A DNA stretch of 64,000 bases from Dyadobacter flavalbus (lineage in GTDB: Bacteria > Bacteroidota > Bacteroidia > Cytophagales > Spirosomataceae), in NCBI RefSeq assembly GCF_006149045.1, contig NZ_VBSN01000066.1, positions 248,001 to 312,000 of the forward strand, written 5' to 3'. Positions 25,588 through 33,691 of the stretch are shown here, piece after piece. Position numbers and translations under genes: made by a program. Positions within the stretch are counted from its first letter, which is position 1, and each line of letters begins with the position of its first letter. The notes below the pieces were generated by a model. The model saw nothing but the letters and a program-made list of their open reading frames with translations. It had not been told where the DNA came from and made no database searches.

Positions 25588-25642
25588 AAAAAAAATTACG
25601 GATCCTGAAAGCCTGCGGATTTCCGGATTTCAGGATCCGTAA
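25588..25642 (-). terminator. Strong intrinsic terminator of the TonB receptor/DUF4249 operon
   Basis: TTACGGATCCTGAAA (25596-25610) and TTTCAGGATCCGTAA (25628-25642) form a perfect 15-bp stem; on the minus strand it is followed by eight T residues (25588-25595). It lies 10 bp after the DUF4249 stop and insulates the GH9 gene from read-through. Confidence 0.9.
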
Positions 25643-25651
25643 AGTTCCGGG

Positions 25652-26620
25652 TTACTTTGTGTAGGAATGTTTTAACTGTGCTGCGTTGTAAGCACCGAAG
25701 CAGCCAAGCCCGCCTTTTATATTGGTGTAAATCAATGCAGGTTCGGAAAACGGATTGTCTGTATTGTCACTGACTGTCTGCGAACGGAAATATTTATAAT
25801 AATGCTTGTCTACACTATATATTTCCATGTTAATCGCCGTGATTTTAGTATGAGGATAAATAATGACTTTTTTGCCGTTTGCAGAAGTTTTTTCCTGCTC
25901 ATGCGGCAAACTTGCCCTTCCGATCGGAGAAGTGAAAACCGAACCGTCCAGCTTGTTGTCACTGATCAATTCATTTCTGCCCGTTTGCCAGTTCCAGTTG
26001 AAATCGTATGTTCCTGAAATTCTTTTTTCTGTAAAATCCTGCTTGTCTGTCGCAACCGGAACCGTGTAATCAATGTCCATAAACGCGCTGACCCTGTAAT
26101 AATTGGTATCCTTCGGGAAATCCTGCCACGTCATTTTCAAGGTTACAGCCGTGTCCTGATATAAAGAATAGCTTCTTATCACCGTATCAATTTCGTAGGA
26201 TTTTATCACCGGCGTTTGTTTGGGAACCGTACATTGTGCCGTTACGGATCTTTTCCCATCCGAAACAGACAGATAATAAGTTTTTGAAGCTGAAATCGGA
26301 AACTTTGACTGCGGTATACTGTACAATTTGTTCTTTGGGTCAAAGGGAATCGTGACTTCATTAACGCCGTCCGAAATCCGCACTGTTGCATTTTCTATTT
26401 TGTTTCCGGTTGCGTCTGACTTTGTAAATAAAGGAATGGATTCCGTTACAATGACATTGATATAGGAAAGTTGCGGAGAAATAAAAGAATTCACTACCAG
26501 TCTGGATTCACCTTTTGGCAACTTTGCTTCCGGAATGTCGCTTACCATGGTTTCACAGGCAGCAAGCAGCATTGACATTGCAATTACAGCAATGCTTATA
26601 ATGGATTTCATCTTTTTCAT
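25652..26620 (-). CDS. DUF4249 lipoprotein, partner of the adjacent TonB receptor
   Basis: 322 residues. Lipobox MLLAAC predicts a lipidated Cys near residue 22. LVVNSFISPQLSYINVIVTES followed by an IRISDGVNEVTIPFD-like repeat is the DUF4249 N-terminal Ig/transthyretin-like domain, and SKTYYLSVSDGKRSVTAQC closes it. DUF4249 proteins are surface or periplasmic lipoproteins encoded immediately after a TonB-dependent receptor in Bacteroidota, by analogy with SusD a substrate-binding partner, although no ligand is known. The gene starts 3 bp after the receptor stop, so they form one transcript. Confidence 0.85.
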   Translation of the reverse strand: MKKMKSIISIAVIAMSMLLAACETMVSDIPEAKLPKGESRLVVNSFISPQLSYINVIVTESIPLFTKSDATGNKIENATVRISDGVNEVTIPFDPKNKLYSIPQSKFPISASKTYYLSVSDGKRSVTAQCTVPKQTPVIKSYEIDTVIRSYSLYQDTAVTLKMTWQDFPKDTNYYRVSAFMDIDYTVPVATDKQDFTEKRISGTYDFNWNWQTGRNELISDNKLDGSVFTSPIGRASLPHEQEKTSANGKKVIIYPHTKITAINMEIYSVDKHYYKYFRSQTVSDNTDNPFSEPALIYTNIKGGLGCFGAYNAAQLKHSYTK

Positions 26621-26623
26621 GGT

Positions 26624-29044
26624 TTAAAATTTGAAGTTGTAGCTGAAAGAAGGAATCACGGGGAACAGAGAATATTTTTTCAGCTTGTTCTGTTTGGTAT
26701 CAGTATGCCAGTAATTATCTGAACTGCTGTAGAATAAAGGATTCTTATGATTATACGCATTGTACACGCTGAATTCCCACGTACGTTCGTACCGCTTTTT
26801 TTTCTTGTGAAACTGAACGGCCAGATCCAGCCGGTGGAATGCTTCCGCACGGAAATTGTTCTTGCTTGCGTACTCCATAACCGGCGATCCTGTTGAATTG
26901 CCATTGAAAAGGTTTTCATCCGGATTGTACTGGCTGAAAAACCTGTGATCAATTCTTGAATTGATGGCGCTGTAAATGGATGTCGGCAAAGTAAGTGCGT
27001 TGCCTGTTCCGTAAACCCATGTTGCAGACATGGTAATCCGTGTGCTGAGTTCGTAAATTCCTACAATGGAAAGGTCGTGCCGGCGGTCGTAACGCGGATG
27101 GAATGTATTGCCGTTATTTAGCTCGGGGAATTTCCAATAAATCCAGGAAAGCGTGTAGCCAATCCAGCCGGAAAGCCTGCCGGTTTTTTTCTGGACGAGA
27201 AACTCCGAGCCATACGACCAGCCTTTGCCGGAAGTGACATTTTCTTCCCAGCTTACATCATTCGCATTTTCACCTTCTTCGCTGATACTCATAAACGTGG
27301 CGCCTTCCTTATAGCTGAGAATATGATTCATATTTTTATAAAATCCTTCAAGCGTAAAGGTAAGCGCAGGCTGTTCAAGGTCTTTCGCAAAGCCGAATGC
27401 ATACTGGCTGGATTGCTGCGGAGCAATACGGTCGGTGCTGGTTACCCACAAATCCGTTGGCAATCCTATGCCGGTATTGGATAAAAGATGCACATACTGA
27501 TTCATACGGGCGTAGGAAACCTTTGCGGAAAAATCGGGAGCCAGCCGCCATGCTGCGGAAAAACGCGGTTCAGGCTGAATATAGCTTTTGCTGCGGGCTT
27601 TGAAGTAACTCAGCCGAAAACCTGCATTCATTTTCAACGCATCAAATGGCTGCCATGTGTCTTCTGCATAAATTCCTGTTTCAAGCGAATGAACCGGCTT
27701 TTCGTTTGGATCAACGGGCTTGTCGCTGTAAGAACCCGACATAGCCACGGCAGAAGGAGTTGACTTGTGCAGTGTAGCCTGTACCCCGAATTTGATCGCA
27801 TGTGCTGCCGACGGATAAAAGTCAAAGTCTGTTTTCAGGCTTAAATCCCGTATGTTCGAACTGTAACGCAGACTGGATTCCGTTTCAACGCGATCTGTTC
27901 CGGTAACTTCCTTGAAGTAACTGGTTGTGGCAAAGTTGAAATTGGTAAATATGAAAGAAGTGTTGACAAACAGCTTTCTGTTCAGAATGTGGTTCCAGCG
28001 CATTGTTGCCGTTGCATTTCCCCAGTTTATGCCAGCATTAGCTATGATATTCGAGCTTTTTTCTTTGATATAAAACTTGTCCTGACCGAGATAGCCGCTA
28101 AGATAAAGTTTATCTTTTGCTCCGAGATCGTAATTGATTTTGGCATTCAGGTCGAAAAAATAGTAGCCGGGCCTGAACTGCTCCTGACTGCCTTTTTGCG
28201 AGAGTTTGATAAACGGAGCAGCCAGAATATCCAGATAGGTTCTTCGTCCGGAAATTAAAAAAGATGATTTCCCTTTTGACAAAGGCCCTTCCAGCGTTAG
28301 CCGCGAGGCAATAAGCCCGATTCCGCCTTCACCGTGCAGCTTGTCTTTGCTTCCTTCTTTCATATTCATTTCCACAACGGACGAGAGCCTGCCGCCGTAG
28401 CGTGCAGGAAAACCGCCTTTAGTCAGTTCCACATTTTTGATCGCATCGCTGTTGAATACGGAAAAGAAGCCGAAAAGGTGATTTGCATTGTAAACGACGG
28501 CATCGTCCAGAATGATCAGGTTCTGATCAGGCCCGCCTCCGCGCACATAAAGCCCGCTTTGTCCTTCGGTACCTTTCTGAACGCCCGGCATCAACTGCAG
28601 ACCTTTTAAAACATCCTTTTCTCCAAAGAGCGCAGGCATTTTCTTGATCTGCTGAATCGGGATTTCCAGTACGCTCATCTGCGCCGACCGGCTCACATAA
28701 TCTTCCTGCTTGCGCGCAGAAACAACGACTTCTTCCAGCTGATGAACGGACGGAAGAAACACATTCAGCTCCGAATTCTTTTGCGCGTGAACCGTGCGAA
28801 CCACTTTTTCATAACCTACAAGCGAATAGGAAATCGTCACGGAGTCAGAAACGGGAACGGTTAAAGAATAAAAACCGTAATTGTTGGTTACTGCGTTAAT
28901 GGACGTACCGGGAATATACACATTGGCTCCGGGCAACTGTTCCTGACTTCCCTTTTCCTTTACAAAACCGCTGATTGTTATACGTTCCTGAGCATAAACA
29001 GACGTTGATATAAAGAGTAATGTAATCAATATGGATATTTTCAT
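26624..29044 (-). CDS. TonB-dependent receptor with carboxypeptidase-regulatory-like domain (DUF4249-type system)
   Basis: Start placed at ATG 29044 (806 residues): MKISILITLLFISTSVYAQ is a good signal peptide, while the in-frame extension to 29113 adds 23 polar residues before it. Domains: CarboxypepD_reg-like about 22-110 (LPGANVYIPGTSINAV), plug about 115-225 (MPALFGEKDVLKGLQLMPGVQ, GGGPDQNLIILDDAVVYN, GGFPARYGGRLSSVVEM), then a barrel of about 570 residues ending IPSFSYNFKF. The 'MPALFGEKDVLK' class of receptors is typically paired with DUF4249 lipoproteins. Ligand unknown. A CA-repeat leader and an 8-bp inverted repeat (29101-29135) lie upstream. Confidence 0.88.
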   Translation of the reverse strand: MKISILITLLFISTSVYAQERITISGFVKEKGSQEQLPGANVYIPGTSINAVTNNYGFYSLTVPVSDSVTISYSLVGYEKVVRTVHAQKNSELNVFLPSVHQLEEVVVSARKQEDYVSRSAQMSVLEIPIQQIKKMPALFGEKDVLKGLQLMPGVQKGTEGQSGLYVRGGGPDQNLIILDDAVVYNANHLFGFFSVFNSDAIKNVELTKGGFPARYGGRLSSVVEMNMKEGSKDKLHGEGGIGLIASRLTLEGPLSKGKSSFLISGRRTYLDILAAPFIKLSQKGSQEQFRPGYYFFDLNAKINYDLGAKDKLYLSGYLGQDKFYIKEKSSNIIANAGINWGNATATMRWNHILNRKLFVNTSFIFTNFNFATTSYFKEVTGTDRVETESSLRYSSNIRDLSLKTDFDFYPSAAHAIKFGVQATLHKSTPSAVAMSGSYSDKPVDPNEKPVHSLETGIYAEDTWQPFDALKMNAGFRLSYFKARSKSYIQPEPRFSAAWRLAPDFSAKVSYARMNQYVHLLSNTGIGLPTDLWVTSTDRIAPQQSSQYAFGFAKDLEQPALTFTLEGFYKNMNHILSYKEGATFMSISEEGENANDVSWEENVTSGKGWSYGSEFLVQKKTGRLSGWIGYTLSWIYWKFPELNNGNTFHPRYDRRHDLSIVGIYELSTRITMSATWVYGTGNALTLPTSIYSAINSRIDHRFFSQYNPDENLFNGNSTGSPVMEYASKNNFRAEAFHRLDLAVQFHKKKKRYERTWEFSVYNAYNHKNPLFYSSSDNYWHTDTKQNKLKKYSLFPVIPSFSYNFKF

Positions 29045-29100
29045 GGTTTTCAAGTGTGTGTGTAGCGCATAGCTATAGTAATCGCATGAATAATAAATTT

Positions 29101-29135
29101 TAAGGCTTGGCATAAATGGGTTATATTAAGCCTTA
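29101..29135. repeat. 8-bp perfect inverted repeat upstream of the TonB receptor
   Basis: TAAGGCTT (29101-29108) and AAGCCTTA (29128-29135) are separated by 19 bp, in the 121-bp space between the lipoprotein stop at 29166 and the receptor start at 29044. It has no T tract on the transcribed strand (AAAATTT follows), so an operator is as likely as a terminator. Confidence 0.5.
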
Positions 29136-29165
29136 TTCTAAATTTGACTGAATCAGTTTGGTAGT

Positions 29166-29558
29166 TTAATGCTTTAACTCAAAAGGAACCGTTTCGCAGA
29201 CCTTCTCCCCATTTTTCAGCTCGGCGCAAATTTCAAGAATAACATTTTGCTTTTTCTTGACTTCATAAAAGAGTGATTTCTCAATATTTACAACCGGCTT
29301 GCTGTCGCATGCGCATCCCAGATTTGCAGATGTCAGCGTATGTTCTTTTTTGTCCCTGATTGTGATTACAGTATTAACTACGGAAGTGTTTTTCGGCTCT
29401 ATCTGAGCTTTTACTTTAATACTGTCTTTATCCTGAAGGGATTGATTGCGGGTAGGAGAAAGTACCGTAATATACGGCGAATCCAGTTCTTTTTCCTTAC
29501 ATGCAACAAAGTACAAAGTGAAGAAAACAAGCGACAAAATAGCAATTCCAGATTTCAT
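29166..29558 (-). CDS. Small Ig-like lipoprotein, function unknown
   Basis: 130 residues. Lipobox FVAC predicts a lipidated cysteine at about residue 20. SPYITVLSPTRNQSLQDKDSIKVKAQIEP reads like a bacterial Ig-like (Big/DUF4625-like) strand set. Three further cysteines sit in NLGCACDS and ICAEL plus KVCETV, possibly disulphide-bonded outside the cell. It lies 121 bp upstream of the TonB receptor on the same strand and may be co-expressed with it. No family assignment is certain. Confidence 0.65.
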   Translation of the reverse strand: MKSGIAILSLVFFTLYFVACKEKELDSPYITVLSPTRNQSLQDKDSIKVKAQIEPKNTSVVNTVITIRDKKEHTLTSANLGCACDSKPVVNIEKSLFYEVKKKQNVILEICAELKNGEKVCETVPFELKH

Positions 29559-29624
29559 GTCTCAATAGTGTTTAGTTGTATAATGTATTTATCGAAACTT
29601 TGGATTGTTCCAAGGATTCGTTTG

Positions 29625-29651
29625 TATGACCGTCAGAAGAGACCGGTCATA
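29625..29651. promoter_or_regulatory. Perfect 8-bp inverted repeat in a divergent intergenic region (candidate operator)
   Basis: TATGACCG (29625-29632) and CGGTCATA (29644-29651) are perfect inverted repeats with an 11-bp spacer, between the lipoprotein gene (minus, start 29558) and the HAD gene (plus, start 29825). The 19-bp centre-to-centre spacing suits a dimeric HTH regulator on one DNA face. No regulator gene is adjacent. Confidence 0.45.
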
Positions 29652-29824
29652 TGTTTGCTTTGAAATGTTTTTTACAACTGAATTAATAAATGCACGCAAA
29701 AAGGGCTGTCTGTAAAGAGCTTAGGCTACTTGTTAACAATAACTTATTATGGCCGGACGAAACAAAACTGTCAATATGTTTATGTTTAGGCATGATTTTT
29801 CAGGATGTGTGCTAAAAGTATATT

Positions 29825-30742
29825 ATGCCGTTAACTAGCCAGCAGAACCAAATAATTTCTGATTTTACAAGCCGCCCGGAGTTTATTGAAAAAGGCGGGC
29901 TGATCACCGATCTGGACGGAACTGTGATCCAGCAGCATGAAGGCCGTTATTTTATGCCCGAGGAAGTAGGAGCGGGCCTTACGGAATTGTACCTCAGCAA
30001 CTGCACGGTTATCATTAATTCCATGCGTTTCCCGTTGTCCGTCATCAATACTTTTGCGAATGACTGGTACGGAATGTCCCATGCTTCCATTCCGCTTGTA
30101 AGCCTGAACGGAAGCCAGGCCGGGTATATTCACAAGGAAGAATCCAGCTTTACTTTCGAAGAGGTGATGGCATTTCCGTTAACAGCAGATGAAATCGGGC
30201 ATCTGATTTCGGACGTTGATGCAATCCTGAACAACGGAAGGAGTGCGCTTGTTTTTTACTATCCGAGAGACTGGAAAAAGGGTGAAATCATATGGACGCC
30301 CGTTCAGGAAAAGGTTGACGAAACAAGGGATAAATACAGAAGTGCTTCTACTGTATACAGCAGCAATCTGGATACATTGAAGGAACATTTGCTTGCGGAA
30401 GATATCTGTATGATTTTTCTCCTTCCCGTAGAAGTGCAGAGCGACACGCCGTTTCAGCATACGGACCATAAAGATTTTTACTCACATGAACAGGTGAACA
30501 AACTCTATGGCGCTAAAAAATTCCTGTCACATCTTGGCCTTGATATGCAACATTTCATAGGCGCGGGTGACACGCCTATGGATGTTTTTCTGAAAGAAGC
30601 CGGATTGGTTCTTAAAGTCGGGAAACTGAACCTGAATTTTGAATGCGCTTCCGAAGTAATCGAACTGGAACAGATTATTGATATTGCAGAAGTGTTTACA
30701 ACCGTTGCCGAGTGCTGTAAACACGAAAGCAAAGCTGCATAA
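29825..30742 (+). CDS. HAD superfamily hydrolase
   Basis: 305 residues, no signal peptide. HAD motif I is D29-L30-D31-G-T (LITDLDGTVI), motif II the Ser in IINSMRF, and motif IV GAGDTPMDVF with the Mg-binding Asp. The large cap between motifs II and III resembles the HAD-IIB (Cof/sucrose-phosphatase) type. It is a probable phosphatase of a sugar or other small phosphorylated molecule. Its stop lies 2 bp from that of the convergent kinase-like gene; this pairing suggests, but does not show, opposing reactions. Upstream are two TATGTTTA boxes that almost fit a -7 element. Confidence 0.8.
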   Translation: MPLTSQQNQIISDFTSRPEFIEKGGLITDLDGTVIQQHEGRYFMPEEVGAGLTELYLSNCTVIINSMRFPLSVINTFANDWYGMSHASIPLVSLNGSQAGYIHKEESSFTFEEVMAFPLTADEIGHLISDVDAILNNGRSALVFYYPRDWKKGEIIWTPVQEKVDETRDKYRSASTVYSSNLDTLKEHLLAEDICMIFLLPVEVQSDTPFQHTDHKDFYSHEQVNKLYGAKKFLSHLGLDMQHFIGAGDTPMDVFLKEAGLVLKVGKLNLNFECASEVIELEQIIDIAEVFTTVAECCKHESKAA

Positions 30743-30744
30743 CA

Positions 30745-31536
30745 TTACATGGACTGTCCGAAAAGCGCAGCATGCGATCTGATCACCGGCAAAGACTGAT
30801 GCAGGTTACTGATCACCTGTTGCTTGAAATCATCGTCCGGCAAGTTCTGCGCCTTGTCCAGCAATTCTATGGCCATATTGAAAACCGCTTCCCGGTCCAG
30901 GATGATGTCCTGTCCGAATTCGCGCGTTACGTCATCACTAAACCAGGTGTCGATCAACGGCGCATAATTTTCCTGCATCGTGTACTCAAAATCCACATGA
31001 TAAAACCTGCAGTTCTCGGTAAACGGATCTGAAACAATCATGTTTTTGGGCTTGCGGTCGTTGTCTGCATAACAGATCGTGATTTTGGTCGCGTCATATG
31101 CTGCAAGCGTACCCAGGTTATTTCTCAGCTGATCGTCAATCGTAATGTCTTCCAGCACTTCTTTGAGCCGGGTACCGCCTACTTCCTGATTGGACAGGAT
31201 CATATGAATAATATCCGACTGCGGATCATGATGAAATCCCAGCGCTACCTTGTTCGGAAGGTTAAGTCCGAGCGTTGCCGCATGCAGATAGCAGTAATAT
31301 TCCTTTTTGGCCTGCATCAAAGTTTCGTAATACTTTGCGTCCTGCCGGTTGTCCTTCTGGTGAATATAATAAGTCTGCGTTAACGAAGAATGAAAAATCT
31401 GACGGCGCATGCGGTCAGGCTTCTGGCCGGTATCTCTGTAAATCGGTTTCAGGACTTCGTCCTTTTGATAAGATATGAATTCCTGCCATATAGAAGATGA
31501 ATAAAAATGATCTGAAAAAGAGGTGTTCACGGACAT
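30745..31536 (-). CDS. Kinase-like (aminoglycoside phosphotransferase/choline kinase-type fold) protein, unassigned
   Basis: 263 residues, no signal peptide. I do not recognise a named family. The centre shows kinase-fold marks: D158-N-D160-RKPK-N165 in the place of the catalytic loop HxDxxxxN (Asp replaces His) and VDFEY (D182) in the place of the DFG Asp. Upstream, a helical segment with QAKKEYYCYLHAATLG could be the alpha-C region. The glycine-rich nucleotide loop is not obvious. It might phosphorylate the product or substrate of the convergent HAD phosphatase; that is inference only. Confidence 0.5.
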   Translation of the reverse strand: MSVNTSFSDHFYSSSIWQEFISYQKDEVLKPIYRDTGQKPDRMRRQIFHSSLTQTYYIHQKDNRQDAKYYETLMQAKKEYYCYLHAATLGLNLPNKVALGFHHDPQSDIIHMILSNQEVGGTRLKEVLEDITIDDQLRNNLGTLAAYDATKITICYADNDRKPKNMIVSDPFTENCRFYHVDFEYTMQENYAPLIDTWFSDDVTREFGQDIILDREAVFNMAIELLDKAQNLPDDDFKQQVISNLHQSLPVIRSHAALFGQSM

Positions 31537-31725
31537 AAATTGGTGTAAAAAAAATCGGAGCTAAAATTTACGACAAAAATCTGAGGAAATCAGCATTGCA
31601 AAATAAAGCACAATAGATTTTTTTGACAGCCACTTTTGGTGCCGGCAGTTTAAGGGGAGAAGTGAGGAAGTCGTCGCATTTGCGGAGCTGAAATGGAAGT
31701 ATATGCAATCGTTTGGTTTTGAATT

Positions 31726-32862
31726 TTAATTTAGCTGCCGGTACTGCCGGTTCAGGTAATCCCTGTGATACTGACGCAGCTTTTGGTCCAGCTGATAACC
31801 GGTTCTGTACCGTTCCCCTATTCTGTAACCTCTTGTATAGGTGTATTCCCAGCGGAATTCATCCGTCGTACGCAGGCGTGCATGTTTTCCCTGCAGCAGC
31901 TTGCCGGGCGGAACCGGAATGGCAAAATTGAAGCCGATCGTTGATCCGTTGGTCGTGCTCATGGCATAAAAACCGATTTCAACGTTTGTGAACTGACGAA
32001 ACAGCTCTATACGTGCGCCGACATCCCCCGCCAGATAATGGCCACCGGAAACTTTAAAAGTCAGGTCCGGACCGGCAAACCGGTACGATGCGTCTGCGAT
32101 CAGCAATAATTTATCAAGCCTTTCATTGTAAATGCCGCCGCGCGGATAATAGTAAAAGCCGGTAAGCCCGGTTTCCAGCCCGAAAGACCACGGGCTGCTC
32201 AGGTTGGCATGCCGGTATTGTACATTAAACCCGTATTGGTCATTCTGGAAAAATCCTGCGGAAGCGCTGAAGTAGTGATATCCGGAAGCATAAAACTGAT
32301 TCAGGAAAAGGGGTGCGGGCCGGATATTTTTCGGCCGGCCGTCCAGATCGTTGGTGATCGGGAACAAAATGCCGGCTTGAAGCGACAGGCCGGGCAAAAT
32401 GTAAAACTGACTTTGAATGGCAACGCTCGTGTTGCTTTGGACCGGTTTTTCGAAATTCCCGAAAATGGCTGCAAAATAGGGTTGTATCCAGAAATCAAGC
32501 TTGTAATTGTTTTTCTGAAACGGAAACGTGTTTAACCGTTTCTGACTGTTTCTTTCCGCGGTTGTAAGCGGACTGTATTCAAGTTGTCGGCCCAGGGAAT
32601 ATTTTCCGATAGGTATGCCTTGAAACAAAGGAATAAATGTATTCAGCTCCGTATCGGAAAATGCCTTTTTTGCTTTGTATACGCCGATAAACGGATTGCG
32701 GTAAAGTCTTTGCTCATAATAAATACTGCTGCTGGCCGTATCAATCTGTACGTTTTCAAAGTTATTTCTGAGCTTGTCGTTCTTTTCTGAGTCCTGTGCT
32801 GCCAAACGGATCGTGCAGTTTAAAACAAGCAGGCAAAAAAGCAGATACGTTCTGTTATTCAT
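31726..32862 (-). CDS. Outer-membrane barrel protein, YjbH/GfcD C-terminal-barrel-like
   Basis: 378 residues. Signal peptide about 1-22 (RLAAQ). The rest is a run of amphipathic strands with aromatic girdles (PYFAAIFGNFEKPVQ, SLQAGILFPITNDLDG, FSASAGFFQNDQYGFNVQYR) and a YjbH-like end, RIELFRQFTNVEIGFYAM... then FNFAIPVPPGK. It overlaps the preceding YjbH-like gene by 8 bp, so translation is coupled. E. coli-type YjbH/GfcD proteins, linked to exopolysaccharide secretion, are thought to contain two barrels in one chain. Here two adjacent proteins may supply one barrel each. The similarity is by eye. Confidence 0.6.
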   Translation of the reverse strand: MNNRTYLLFCLLVLNCTIRLAAQDSEKNDKLRNNFENVQIDTASSSIYYEQRLYRNPFIGVYKAKKAFSDTELNTFIPLFQGIPIGKYSLGRQLEYSPLTTAERNSQKRLNTFPFQKNNYKLDFWIQPYFAAIFGNFEKPVQSNTSVAIQSQFYILPGLSLQAGILFPITNDLDGRPKNIRPAPLFLNQFYASGYHYFSASAGFFQNDQYGFNVQYRHANLSSPWSFGLETGLTGFYYYPRGGIYNERLDKLLLIADASYRFAGPDLTFKVSGGHYLAGDVGARIELFRQFTNVEIGFYAMSTTNGSTIGFNFAIPVPPGKLLQGKHARLRTTDEFRWEYTYTRGYRIGERYRTGYQLDQKLRQYHRDYLNRQYRQLN

Positions 32863-33691
32863 GAAGCTTGCGGATCCGGTTTGGAAGTTTTAAAAGGGAG
32901 AAATTGTACGAAGTACCGAAAGTAATCTGCTCCGCATTCAGGACTCCGGCCTGCACGATCCAGTTTTTCATCATCACAGCATAGGCACCGACATTGATGT
33001 TCCTGGAATCATATTCAAGCATCAACCCGTATTTTTTTCGGAACTGTATTGATATGCCGCCGAACGGGCCTTCAAGGTAATGTTTGTGACGGCTGTATTT
33101 GCTTTTCTTTTCAAAAACCAGATTGTCGAACAAGCCGTAATTCTGAAGCGTACTTCCTTTGCGGTACACATGGTACGGACTTCCGTAACCGGCACTGATT
33201 TCTGTTGTGATATTCTTGCTGATGGTGAAATTTTTAGTTGCAACAACCGCGTGTGTAAGAAGTGTAGGACTGATGCTGGCAGGATTGGAAACGATCACCG
33301 CAAGCGAAGGCTGATGAGGTTTCTCTTTTAAAACAAGATACCTGAAATCGAGCTGCCGGTCGCCAAGCCCCAGCTTTACCGGATTGTCCGATGTACTGAA
33401 AAGCTGCAGCATGCTGATGTTGACGTCGAACCTGGGCAGTACGGTCAGGTTCATGTAAAGTACTCTTCCCGGATTGCTGTTGTCTGTGCCGAATCCGTAG
33501 TTGCCCGGAAAAAAATGGATGCCGAATGCCATGTTGCCGTCTTCGGTGTAGCGTGCGGCAGGTGTGTAAATGAGTCCGGCTTTGCCTGAAATATTGGTTT
33601 GTGCAAAAGAAGGCATTGTAAAAAGCAGTATCAGGAATGATAAATAACCATCCCTGATACTGCTTTTCGTATTTCTGATATTACTGCCCAC
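32855..33691 (-). CDS. YjbH-domain outer-membrane protein (exopolysaccharide-associated)
   Basis: Start placed at GTG 33691 (278 residues): it gives an N-terminus with R6, K9 and R13 followed by YLSFLILLFTMPSFAQ, a proper signal peptide. A longer frame to 33808 would lie inside the upstream lipoprotein gene. The mature part opens NISGKAGLIYTPAARYTEDGNM, the YjbH 'PxAR..DG' signature, and continues with LYMNLTVLPRFDVNISML and LDFRYLVLKE. It overlaps the upstream stop by 11 bp and the next gene by 8 bp, so all three form one translationally coupled set. A perfect 15-bp hairpin with a T tract lies inside its signal-peptide coding region (33621-33667). Confidence 0.72.
   Translation of the reverse strand: MGSNIRNTKSSIRDGYLSFLILLFTMPSFAQTNISGKAGLIYTPAARYTEDGNMAFGIHFFPGNYGFGTDNSNPGRVLYMNLTVLPRFDVNISMLQLFSTSDNPVKLGLGDRQLDFRYLVLKEKPHQPSLAVIVSNPASISPTLLTHAVVATKNFTISKNITTEISAGYGSPYHVYRKGSTLQNYGLFDNLVFEKKSKYSRHKHYLEGPFGGISIQFRKKYGLMLEYDSRNINVGAYAVMMKNWIVQAGVLNAEQITFGTSYNFSLLKLPNRIRKLHE
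33621..33667 (-). terminator. Terminator-like hairpin inside the YjbH-like signal-peptide coding region (possible attenuator)
   Basis: On the minus strand AAAAGCAGTATCAGG (33667-33653) and its complement (33635-33621) form a perfect 15-bp stem with a 17-nt loop, followed by a T5 run. It begins 14 nt after the lipoprotein stop codon, as an intrinsic terminator would, yet covers codons 9-24 of the next gene. Partial read-through or ribosome passage would decide expression of the two barrel genes. Confidence 0.7.
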
